18,268 bases of DNA from CAYRML01 sp964425485 (GTDB taxonomy: Bacteria; Bacillota; Dehalobacteriia; UBA4068), in the NCBI GenBank assembly GCA_964425485.1, contig CAYRML010000026.1:1-18268 (forward strand). Reading direction: 5' to 3'. How positions within the stretch are numbered: position 1 is the stretch's first letter; each line of letters opens with the position of its first letter. Position numbers and translations under genes: made by a program. This document shows positions 7,584 through 14,528 of this stretch, piece by piece. A model generated the notes under the pieces. It worked only from the letters and a program-made list of their open reading frames with translations, searched no databases and was not told the DNA's origin.

Positions 7584-8747
7584 ATGAAATTTACTAAATC
7601 ATTTAAATATATCATAGTAACGGTTCTGGCGATTTCTGTTGTTTTGATTGGCAGCAATATCAATGGTTTTGCCGCTACGGGGGCTTTGTCTGATTATCAA
7701 AGCCAGAAAGAGCAATTGGCGCAAGAGATGGAGGCTCAACGTAAGCTCATTTATCAGCAGCAGCAAAATAAAAAGACCATCCAAGGCCAAGTGGATGATT
7801 TGGATGTACAGATTGGCACTTTGGAAAAGGATATACAAAATGCGGAAAATCAATTGCAAGCCTTAAATGGTCAGATCAACCAGGCCAATAAGGAGCTGAA
7901 AGAAACCGAGGCCAAGCTGGAGCAGCGTTCTGATACGCTGGCTAAAAGAGTGCGCCAGCTTTATGTGATGGGCGATGTCAGTTTGATGGATGTTCTTTTC
8001 GAATCCACCAGCTATAATGATTTTTTGGTGCGATATGATATGGTATCAATGATCATGGATCAGGATGTCACCCTTTTGGGTCAGATCAAAGCCGATAAAG
8101 CATCAATAGAAAAAAACAAAGCTTTCCTGGAAGAAAGCGCCGCTGATTTAAAAACCCTTAAATCCAGCAAGGAAAGCTCCAGAAACTCTTTAGAAAAATT
8201 GCAGGCGGAGAAAAATACTATGCTGAAGTCAGCGGAAAGCGACATAGCCACCGCCAAGCAGTATTATGATGAGATGGAAGAGGCTTCTGCTGCCGTAGAA
8301 GCTAAAATTCGGGCTATCCAATCTGCCAGATCAGGTTCTTCCTCAACTGTTGTACATACAGGTGCCATGACCTGGCCCTTGCCAGGTCATTCCTCGGTAT
8401 CTTCCCCTTATGGCATGCGTCTGCATCCTACTTTAAATGTCTATAAGATGCATACCGGCGTGGACTTTTCCGCGCCGGCCGGTACGAAAATCGTAGCTGC
8501 CGGAGATGGCACCATAATCAATGCCAGCTATCTTGGCGGTTATGGCAATACCGTCATCATCGACCATGGCAACGGGCTTTCTACACTTTATGCCCATATG
8601 TCATCTTTTGCTGTCAGTGTAGGTCAGGATGTTTCTGCCGGGCAAAAAGTCGGCGGTGTGGGCACGACAGGGAACAGTACGGGTAATCACCTGCATTTCG
8701 AGGTGCGTGTTAATGGTAAGCATGTCAACCCCTGGAATTATATATAA
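7584..8747 (+). CDS. Secreted coiled-coil M23 (LytM-type) murein endopeptidase, probable FtsEX-controlled hydrolase
   Basis: The 387-residue protein starts with a signal peptide (basic MKFTKSFK, hydrophobic stretch to about residue 25, likely cleavage after GFAA near 31). It is followed by a long coiled coil rich in Q, E and K (about 35-250) and a C-terminal M23 domain (about 262-387). The zinc ligands H290 and D294 (HTGVD) and H371, with catalytic H338 and H369 (the HLH motif), are all present, so it should cut peptidoglycan cross-bridges itself. EnvC of E. coli has the same layout but a dead M23 domain. Its place right after ftsX suggests that the coiled coil docks on the FtsX outer loop, in the way PcsB and CwlO do. 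The ATG at 7584 has AAGAAGGGA about 11 bases upstream. A terminator follows immediately. Confidence 0.9.
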   Translation: MKFTKSFKYIIVTVLAISVVLIGSNINGFAATGALSDYQSQKEQLAQEMEAQRKLIYQQQQNKKTIQGQVDDLDVQIGTLEKDIQNAENQLQALNGQINQANKELKETEAKLEQRSDTLAKRVRQLYVMGDVSLMDVLFESTSYNDFLVRYDMVSMIMDQDVTLLGQIKADKASIEKNKAFLEESAADLKTLKSSKESSRNSLEKLQAEKNTMLKSAESDIATAKQYYDEMEEASAAVEAKIRAIQSARSGSSSTVVHTGAMTWPLPGHSSVSSPYGMRLHPTLNVYKMHTGVDFSAPAGTKIVAAGDGTIINASYLGGYGNTVIIDHGNGLSTLYAHMSSFAVSVGQDVSAGQKVGGVGTTGNSTGNHLHFEVRVNGKHVNPWNYI

Positions 8748-8752
8748 TAAAT

Positions 8753-8785
8753 AAAAAACAACCGCCTGAAGGCGGTTGTTTTTTT
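8753..8785 (+). terminator. Rho-independent terminator after the ftsEX-M23 operon
   Basis: A 14-bp stem (8753-8766 with 8771-8784, core ACAACCGCC / GGCGGTTGT) closes on a TGAA tetraloop and runs into seven T residues (8779-8785). It lies six bases after the stop of the M23 gene. The A-rich left side means it could also work on the minus strand. Confidence 0.95.
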
Positions 8786-8804
8786 ATGGTCTATAGGATA
8801 GAAT
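8776..8804 (+). promoter_or_regulatory. Possible ctpA promoter overlapping the preceding terminator
   Basis: TTGTTT (8776-8781) and TAGAAT (8799-8804) are separated by 17 bases. The -10 element matches the sigma-A consensus in five of six bases, while only the TTG of the -35 element is conserved. Only about 50 bases lie between the terminator and ctpA, so a promoter, if separate, must be here. Confidence 0.35.
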
Positions 8805-8834
8805 AAGAACAGACTGAAAGCACAGGAGAACAAG

Positions 8835-9941
8835 ATGAAGAAGTTTTTGATAATAGCAGTTTTGCTGACAGCGATTTTTTTAACCTCTTGCGGCAGCTAC
8901 AGTGGTGACAGTATAGATGCGGCAAGCCTGGGAGCGGCTCTTTATGAACAGGAAGAAACATATTTGATTGACAATTTGGATTTTTATTCTTCTTATTTTA
9001 CGGCGAATGAATTTTCTATGTTTCTGGAAGATTATAATGGTTCTTATGCCGGCATAGGCGTCTACATGGCTAAAGATCCGCAGGATAAATATATCACATT
9101 TTTAGCTATAATGCCAGACTTGCCTGCTTATAAAGCAGGGGTAGAAGCTGGTGACAGGCTTTTGAGTATTGATGGAGAAGATATGGCCGAAATAGATTCG
9201 GATATCGTTGCTACAAAATTGCGTGGCCAGGCCGGCACAGCGGTGAAAATAGAAGTTTTGCGGCCGGCAACAGAGGAAAAACTGACATTTAAACTTATAC
9301 GGGAGGTTGTGGAAAGTTCCAGTGTGCGCGGGCAATTAATCGAAGGCCAAGCAGGTATAGCCTATATTTATATCATCGAATTTACGGAAAAAACTCCGGA
9401 TGAATTCTCAGAGATTTATGATGAATTGCAATCGCAACAACAGATCAAAGGCCTCATCATCGATTTACGCAATGACGGTGGCGGTAGTGTCCCCGCAGCC
9501 TTAAAAATTGCCGGTTATTTTATACCCAAGGGCCAGATCTTAATGTATGAACGCATGAAAACAGGCTATGCGGAGGCTTATTCTAAAGGAGATGGCCATA
9601 TCAAGGTGCCTGTGATATGTTTGCAAAATGGCAATACGGCCAGCGCTTCGGAAATCTTTATAGGATCCCTCAGAGATTATTCGGTGGCCCAAACCGTGGG
9701 TGAACAAAGCTATGGCAAAGGTATAACCCAATTGATCTATCAACTCAATGATGGTACGGCTTTACGCTTTACTAAAAGCCGCTATTTGACACCTAACAAA
9801 TATGATTTACATGGAGTGGGCTTGGCTCCTGATTATCAAGTTCCTATGGAGGGTGAAAATCTCATGCAGCGTATTTTGGCTGTAGATGCCAGCAATGATC
9901 CACAATTAGCCAAGGCCATCAGTTTGTTGAAAGAAAAATAG
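8835..9941 (+). CDS. ctpA: Carboxy-terminal processing protease, S41 family, lipoprotein
   Basis: This is a C-terminal processing protease: it binds exposed C-termini of extracytoplasmic proteins through a PDZ domain and cuts them with a Ser-Lys dyad. The 368-residue product begins with a lipoprotein signal (lipobox LTSC, cysteine 19), so it should be anchored on the outer side of the membrane. A PDZ domain covers about 71-157 and the S41 protease core about 165-345. In the core, S270 (NTASASEI), K295 and Q299 (YGKGITQ) have the same spacing as S309, K334 and Q338 of Bacillus CtpB. The ATG at 8835 follows AGGAGA by five bases. Genes of this family lie downstream of ftsEX in Bacillus too, so the place is conserved. 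Whether it acts on the neighbouring hydrolase is inference. The stop codon is inside the terminator stem. Confidence 0.92.
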   Translation: MKKFLIIAVLLTAIFLTSCGSYSGDSIDAASLGAALYEQEETYLIDNLDFYSSYFTANEFSMFLEDYNGSYAGIGVYMAKDPQDKYITFLAIMPDLPAYKAGVEAGDRLLSIDGEDMAEIDSDIVATKLRGQAGTAVKIEVLRPATEEKLTFKLIREVVESSSVRGQLIEGQAGIAYIYIIEFTEKTPDEFSEIYDELQSQQQIKGLIIDLRNDGGGSVPAALKIAGYFIPKGQILMYERMKTGYAEAYSKGDGHIKVPVICLQNGNTASASEIFIGSLRDYSVAQTVGEQSYGKGITQLIYQLNDGTALRFTKSRYLTPNKYDLHGVGLAPDYQVPMEGENLMQRILAVDASNDPQLAKAISLLKEK

Positions 9942-9973
9942 AAACAGGAAAAATCCTGTTTCTATTTTTCTTT
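9930..9973. terminator. Bidirectional terminator embedding two stop codons
   Basis: A perfect 20-bp inverted repeat (9930-9949 with 9954-9973) surrounds an AAAA loop. The inner GC-bearing part is AGAAACAGGA / TCCTGTTTCT, flanked by A-rich and T-rich sides, so either strand gives a stem followed by U residues. The TAG of ctpA (9939-9941) and the TAG of the converging minus-strand remnant (9962-9964) are both inside the stem. Confidence 0.9.
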
Positions 9974-10786
9974 TTCTGCCGCCAGGGCCAAAATTCGATT
10001 GAGCAACTTAGTGCTGAGTTCATCTACTTGTTCAAAATCCATAGCTTTGCGATAATAATATTCCACATCATCATGCAGTGATTTGGCTTCAGATATTTTC
10101 TCTGAGGCCTTTTCTATCAAAGTTTTAAAACAGGTTTGGATATCTTTTTCTTCTTCTTTTGGTGATTCATCTTCTGCGGCGGCTAAAAATTGATGCATGG
10201 ATATAATATGGTCTTGAGATCTCCAAATTTCGTCCTGTTTTTTGTTTTCTGTCAGGATAGCTGCGCTCAACTCTGGTATAAGCAGCATGTTAATTTGTTG
10301 TGGCTGCAAAGTATCATGAAATATTTCGGCATAATAGCCATGCTGTGTTGCTAAATCGCTGATTTTTTCCAATATTATATCCTGTCCACAGCCCGGTTCT
10401 CCCCTTAATATATAGCGAACCGAATATGATTTACTGAGATCATCCATGATGTCTATAAATCCCTTGTGGGTGATAGCGGTGGCAAAATAATGCTTTGGAT
10501 GCGTGGTCTTTTTGCGAAAAATTTCTGCCGAGATTTTTTCTATAGTCGCCAAAAGTTGATCCCTTTGCAGTATTTGTTGATTGCTTTTCTGCCATTTTTG
10601 ATATAAACAACCAGCTTGAGCCAATTGTTCATAGCCACCGGCAAAATTTTCTTTGATTTTGTCGCTAAGCTCTATGATCTCCGCTTTGTTTTTTTGCAGA
10701 AATTCACTATCCCAGTGATCACCAAGATTTATGATTTCATCTACTGCTCCCGGATATGAGGGATCGACTACATGGGAAGCGGTTTT
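9962..10786 (-). pseudogene. 5'-truncated tandem P-loop ATPase family protein (PRK06851-like remnant)
   Basis: The frame is open for about 274 codons with no ATG, GTG or TTG before a TTG at 10624. The upstream part nevertheless codes for recognisable protein: HVVDPSYPGAVDEIINLG is typical of the end of the first ATPase half in a Bacillota family of about 360 residues with two P-loop halves. The second half follows (HYFATAITHKGF, then a nucleotide-binding loop RGEPGCGQD). About the first 100 residues, including the first Walker A, are missing. In the second loop the essential lysine and the Ser/Thr are Q and D, so it is unlikely to bind ATP. The frame starts right at the glycosyltransferase terminator, so no promoter or ribosome site remains. 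I read it as a dead gene cut at its 5' end. The family name is from memory of its conserved segments. Confidence 0.72.
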
Positions 10787-10793
10787 TTATAAG

Positions 10794-10822
10794 AAAAAGG
10801 GGCGAATGAACGCCCCTTTTTT
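10794..10822 (-). terminator. Rho-independent terminator after the glycosyltransferase gene
   Basis: An 11-bp stem (AAAAAGGGGCG at 10794-10804 with CGCCCCTTTTT at 10811-10821) has a six-base loop. Read on the minus strand it begins at the glycosyltransferase stop codon and ends in a U-run. It has T residues on the plus side too, so it may work both ways. Confidence 0.9.
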
Positions 10823-11939
10823 AACGGGTTTTCGTACGAAAAACCCATTTTTTTTGTAAAGTATAATTGAAAAAGAATAAGAGAAAGCTGACCAAAATCT
10901 TGATTAAGGCGAGGTTCATATGCATATCGGTTAACAGATAGATAGCTTTGACCAGATATGCCGATGCTAAAATATTGACCGCGCAAATCAAAGTATATTT
11001 CCAGAATGTCTGTAGGGTGCCGCTGTAAGGATGGAAAACGGTTTTATGGTTTAGTATATAATTGAACAAGAGAGAGATAATGCGCGATACTACGGTAGCA
11101 TATAAGATGTAATTATTGGGGCTGGCATCAATAAACAAGGCGACAAAGAGCATAAAAGTTGTAACATCGATGATAGTTGTCAGCAGGGCAACGATAATGT
11201 ATTTGATGAATTGCCAATACATCTTTAAGGCTTCTAATACCGGGTGGAAATTTTCGCCCTTCTTTTTTTTAAAAAAGGGGGTCTTAATAGGCACTTGCTT
11301 GATGGGAATCTCACTCTGCTGGCATTGCAGTACCATATTGGTTTCATAGTCGGCAGATTGGCCGGCCAGAGGCATAAATACAGACGCTAATTTTCTGGAA
11401 ATTCCCCGCAAGCCTGTTTGAATATCCAGAATATCTTGAGGCAGAAAAAAATACATCATTTTTTCTGATATCCATTTGCCCAAGCGGTTATGCAGAGGCA
11501 GATTGATTTTGGAAAAATCCTTGACGCCCAGGACTAAGCTGTCGGTATTCTCCAGAGCGGATAGAGTTACGGATTCTATGGCTTCCAAGCTGTGATAGCC
11601 GTCGGCATTTGTTGTTATCAGCAGATCATATTCAGGAAAATCACTAATAAAATGGCCCAGGCCTGTTTTTAAAGCTGCCCTTTTGCCTTTATTATTTTCA
11701 TGCCTGTATATAATGCAATAAGGGTAATCCGATAATTTATCGAAAACCCATTGATATGCTTGTTCGCTGCCATCATCCACTATTAGTATTTTGTCAAAAC
11801 CCATCTTGAGCAGACCATCCACAAGGGTTATCAGGTCTTGTTCAGGGTTATAAGCTGGTATGAGGATCAAAGGTTTTTCCTGCAGAGCATTTGCTTGCAT
11901 TATGATATTCCCAGCATTTGCCGTTGCATTTGCCGACAT
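10821..11939 (-). CDS. Glycosyltransferase family 2 fused to a GtrA-like membrane domain
   Basis: The 372-residue protein joins two units that are often separate genes. Residues about 23-235 are a family 2 glycosyltransferase of the dolichol-phosphate mannose synthase type (ILIPAYN, ILIVDDGS, NNKGKRAALKTG, DIQTGLRGI, YETNMVL). Residues about 243-370 are a GtrA-like domain with four membrane segments (VSRIISLLFNYILNHKTVF near 284-302 and a closing FNYTLQKKWVF). Such proteins move sugars from nucleotide donors to a lipid carrier or flip the product for surface glycan decoration; donor and acceptor cannot be told here. The metal-binding DxD is NAD (residues 111-113) instead of the usual DAD. The ATG at 11939 has GGAGGT six bases upstream. 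The gene is divergent from a recombinase and ends at its own terminator, so it stands alone. Confidence 0.9.
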   Translation of the reverse strand: MSANATANAGNIIMQANALQEKPLILIPAYNPEQDLITLVDGLLKMGFDKILIVDDGSEQAYQWVFDKLSDYPYCIIYRHENNKGKRAALKTGLGHFISDFPEYDLLITTNADGYHSLEAIESVTLSALENTDSLVLGVKDFSKINLPLHNRLGKWISEKMMYFFLPQDILDIQTGLRGISRKLASVFMPLAGQSADYETNMVLQCQQSEIPIKQVPIKTPFFKKKKGENFHPVLEALKMYWQFIKYIIVALLTTIIDVTTFMLFVALFIDASPNNYILYATVVSRIISLLFNYILNHKTVFHPYSGTLQTFWKYTLICAVNILASAYLVKAIYLLTDMHMNLALIKILVSFLLFFFNYTLQKKWVFRTKTR

Positions 11940-11978
11940 GAGGATACCTCCGAAAGCCGAATATACTTTAACATTATA

Positions 11979-12007
11979 ACTTTATTATAAAAACCAGCAA
12001 CTGTCAA
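11979..12007 (-). promoter_or_regulatory. Probable sigma-A promoter of the glycosyltransferase gene
   Basis: On the minus strand a perfect TTGACA (12007-12002) is followed after 17 bases by TAAAGT (11984-11979), four of six for the -10 element. It lies about 40 bases before the start codon. Two TATAAT copies are nearby but at poor spacings (12 and 23 bases). The 8-bp arms TTAACATT (11968-11975) and AATGTTAA (12010-12017) flank this promoter and could be a protein-binding site. Confidence 0.5.
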
Positions 12008-12086
12008 TAAATGTTAACAAATCTCTTGCCGATAAATTTTTCATAATATAGACCCATATCTCATATCTTTTTTAGAGGTGTTTGTT

Positions 12087-12206
12087 ATGAAAAAAAACAA
12101 TTATATAATTCATAATAATTATTGCTCCACGGATAAAAAAGAATTAAAAAAAATCTTACAAAAAAAATTGGATGCCTATCTGAAAAATAAGATGAAGGAG
12201 AGCTGA
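12087..12206 (+). CDS. Small 39-residue lysine-rich protein upstream of the recombinase
   Basis: I do not recognise this protein. The ATG at 12087 has a good ribosome site (GAGGTG, 12075-12080) six bases upstream, and the frame ends with TGA at 12204-12206, only two bases before the recombinase start. The product starts MKKNNYIIHNNYCSTDKKEL and continues as a basic, probably helical stretch ending in KNKMKES. There is no signal peptide, no membrane segment and one cysteine. The recombinase ribosome site (AAGGAG, 12195-12200) lies inside its last codons, so translation of the two is probably coupled. It may be a small regulator or accessory protein of the recombinase, or just a translated leader; the A-rich codons are unlike the housekeeping neighbours. 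The ribosome site and tight spacing are the main support. Confidence 0.6.
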   Translation: MKKNNYIIHNNYCSTDKKELKKILQKKLDAYLKNKMKES

Positions 12207-12208
12207 AG

Positions 12209-13699
12209 ATGATTTGTGCCATTTATTGCCGGCTGAGCAAAGAGGATGCGGAAAAAACAGGCGCCGAAAGCGAAAGCATTCAAAATCAAAAAGCTTTGCT
12301 ATGTGATTATGCCCACAAAGAGGGCTGGCAAATCTACAAAATATATGTTGATGAGGACTATAGCGGCATTGACAGCCACAGGCCGCAATTTTTGCAATTG
12401 CTGCAAGATGCGCAAAAGAAATGTTTTCATGTGGTTTTATGTAAAAGCCAATCCCGTTTTACCAGAGATATGGAGCTGGTGGAGCGTTATATCCATCATA
12501 AATTTGTCTTATGGGGCATCCGCTTTGTCACTGTCATTGACAATGCCGACAGCAATATCAAGAGCAATAAAAAAGCCAGACAGATCAATGGTTTGATCAA
12601 TGAATGGTATTTGGAAGATCTCTCGGATAATATCAAAGCGGTTTTGGATCATAAACGTAGAAACGGTCAATACATAGCCAGTTTTCCTCTATACGGTTAT
12701 CAGAAAGATCCGGCCGATCATCACCGGCTTTTGGTGGATGAGGAGGCCGCAACCGTAGTCAAGAAAATCTATGCGTTTTATATGGCTGGAAATGGGCAAA
12801 AACGCATAGCGGAACTCCTGAATCAAGAAGGCATAGCTAATCCCAGCAGATATAAAAGACAAAAAGGGATGGCTATTGGCCTGGCCGATGGCGGGGGTTT
12901 ATGGAATAAAAATACCGTAGGAAGAATACTGAAAAATGAAATGTATATAGGCACCTTGGTGCAGGGCATAAAACGCAAGCTCAGCTATAAATCGCATAGA
13001 TCCATTTGTCCGCCTCCACAGGAATGGATCAGGGTACCGGATCATCATCAGCCCATCATTGAGCGGGAAACGTTTTTGCTGGTACAGCAAATGTTGGCCG
13101 GATGTAGGCGTGCCGATGGGCGTGGGCAAGTGCATTTTTTGGCGGGCAAAGTCTATTGCGCTCATTGCGGCCAGGCCTTGGCTAAAAATACCAATGGACA
13201 AGGATATGCCTATTTATCTTGTCGGGCCTGTCACAATTATGTGCGCTTGGATGACATGACGCAGTTGGTCAAAGAGCAGATAAAAGAACATATAGAACAA
13301 TTTTATCAGTTGCCGGATCTGGGGAAATGGTTTCTGGATACGGATAGATACAGACGGCTGTCGAAACAGATGAAAAATACAGAAAGAGAGCGGGATAAAT
13401 ATACTTTGGCTTTGAAAGATTTATATATAGATCAAGCTGCAGGAGTGTTTTTGCCAGAGGAATTTATAGATTTGCGCCAGCATTTATTAAAAGAAAAAAA
13501 CAGCCTGGGTGACCGCTTGCGGCAATTGCAGGCATCTTTGGCTGCTGGAGATGCGGATATGTGGCAGCGGAAGGCAAGAAATTTGCTTGGTTGCGAATAT
13601 ATGGAACGGGATCTGCTGCATTTGTTTATCGATAAGATCAAAGTGGGGAAAAACGAACAAGATAGCGGTAAAGATATAGTTATCGATTGGCTTATCTGA
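12209..13699 (+). CDS. Large serine recombinase (resolvase/integrase family)
   Basis: This is a 496-residue large serine recombinase, the type that integrates, excises or inverts DNA with a serine nucleophile. The N-terminal catalytic domain (about 1-145) starts ICAIYCRLSKED with R8 and nucleophile S10 at the standard positions, and has the conserved arginine segment SRFTRD. Next come the recombinase DNA-binding domain (about 160-290, with GYQKDP and NKNTVGRILKNEMYIG), a zinc ribbon (C317, C320, C338, C341) and a coiled coil (about 365-440) typical of recombinases that need a directionality factor. All key residues are present, so it looks functional. AAGGAG lies eight bases before the ATG. 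No att core, partner end or other mobile genes are visible. The 3' end overlaps the convergent hisJ by 8 bases. Element integrase, developmental excisionase and inversion enzyme are all possible. Confidence 0.93.
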   Translation: MICAIYCRLSKEDAEKTGAESESIQNQKALLCDYAHKEGWQIYKIYVDEDYSGIDSHRPQFLQLLQDAQKKCFHVVLCKSQSRFTRDMELVERYIHHKFVLWGIRFVTVIDNADSNIKSNKKARQINGLINEWYLEDLSDNIKAVLDHKRRNGQYIASFPLYGYQKDPADHHRLLVDEEAATVVKKIYAFYMAGNGQKRIAELLNQEGIANPSRYKRQKGMAIGLADGGGLWNKNTVGRILKNEMYIGTLVQGIKRKLSYKSHRSICPPPQEWIRVPDHHQPIIERETFLLVQQMLAGCRRADGRGQVHFLAGKVYCAHCGQALAKNTNGQGYAYLSCRACHNYVRLDDMTQLVKEQIKEHIEQFYQLPDLGKWFLDTDRYRRLSKQMKNTERERDKYTLALKDLYIDQAAGVFLPEEFIDLRQHLLKEKNSLGDRLRQLQASLAAGDADMWQRKARNLLGCEYMERDLLHLFIDKIKVGKNEQDSGKDIVIDWLI

Positions 13700-14516
13700 G
13701 TGGTTGTTTATAAAAACCATTTTTATTCAGCAGCATTATATCTTTAAATCCTAGCTTCCACAAAGAGGCTGCCATCTCGGCAAAGTAAAAATCGAGGGCG
13801 GCCGTATCATGAGCATCGGAGGAGATGATGATAGGGGTTTGCAGCTGGGCCAGTTTTTTTAACAGAAAAGCTGCAGGGTATGGGTCCTCAGTATATTTTT
13901 TGTAGAGGCCGCCGCTGTTGATCTCGAAAATACAGCCACTGGCGGCCGCCTTCTTCAAAGCCGCCACAGCTATTTTTTGGTATTCAGAGCTGCTTTCATC
14001 AAAATAACGATTGCCGCCATTTAGTTTTTTTATCAGGTCGAAGTGCCCCAAGATGTCGGGATTTTGCTTTTGTGCCATATATGCTACCAAGCTATAATAT
14101 TTTTGCACCATGGCCAGAGCATTGCCGGCAAATACTTCTTGCAGGCAGGCTTCCAACTCCTCCCGTGTGTTATCGATGCTGTAGAACTTGCCCCTTTTTT
14201 CATCCCTGATGTAGTGAACCGAGCCGATGACATAATCGAAAGTACTGACATCGATATCGGAATAATAATCTTTTTCTATGCCGCAAAATATTTCGATGTA
14301 GCTATTGTATTTTTTTTGCAGGCGCTGGATCTCTTCTATATAATCTGAAGTTTCATTGGGAGTCATGCAGGCTTCCAGATCGAAAGGCGTGTAGGAGTGA
14401 CCGGAAAATCCTAAGGCTGAAAATCCGGCTTTGATGGCGGCCAGCACCATTTCCTCAGCACAGTTTTTGCCATCGCAAAAATTTGTATGCGTATGATAGT
14501 TGGCTGCTATTTTCAT
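13692..14516 (-). CDS. hisJ: Histidinol-phosphatase, PHP family
   Basis: This enzyme removes phosphate from L-histidinol phosphate, the next-to-last stage of histidine synthesis before the HisD oxidation. The 274-residue product is a PHP-type metallophosphatase like Bacillus HisJ, unrelated to the HAD-type phosphatase fused to HisB in E. coli. The metal-binding motifs are in order: YHTHTNFCDG (H8, H10), FSGHSY, GIEKDYY, GSVHY, ILGHFDL and ISSDAHD. Length and motif order are normal. The ATG at 14516 has AGGAG six bases upstream, and only 12 bases separate it from hisIE, so it is the last gene of the his operon here. Its final codons overlap the convergent recombinase by 8 bases, and I see no clear minus-strand terminator, so the transcript probably runs on antisense to the recombinase gene. 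PHP phosphatases with other substrates exist, but the operon settles the role. Confidence 0.92.
   Translation of the reverse strand: MKIAANYHTHTNFCDGKNCAEEMVLAAIKAGFSALGFSGHSYTPFDLEACMTPNETSDYIEEIQRLQKKYNSYIEIFCGIEKDYYSDIDVSTFDYVIGSVHYIRDEKRGKFYSIDNTREELEACLQEVFAGNALAMVQKYYSLVAYMAQKQNPDILGHFDLIKKLNGGNRYFDESSSEYQKIAVAALKKAAASGCIFEINSGGLYKKYTEDPYPAAFLLKKLAQLQTPIIISSDAHDTAALDFYFAEMAASLWKLGFKDIMLLNKNGFYKQPLR
13701..13724 (+). terminator. Weak terminator after the recombinase, inside the 3' end of hisJ
   Basis: TGGTT (13701-13705) pairs with AACCA (13715-13719), with two more A-T pairs beyond one G-A mismatch, then TTTTT (13720-13724). The hairpin is weak, but it sits directly after the recombinase stop and is followed by a T-run on the plus strand. 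Confidence 0.35.
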
Positions 14517-14528
14517 AGGAAACTCCTG

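Noticed and set aside
9962..10624. A complete 220-residue protein starting with the TTG at 10624
   Set aside because: Family-typical coding sequence continues 54 codons upstream of that TTG, and no clear ribosome site precedes it. A truncated gene is the better reading.
11940..12086. Riboswitch or att site in the spacer between the glycosyltransferase and the small ORF
   Set aside because: The spacer is AT-rich with one promoter-like pair and short inverted arms. No known riboswitch pattern and no convincing recombination core are visible.
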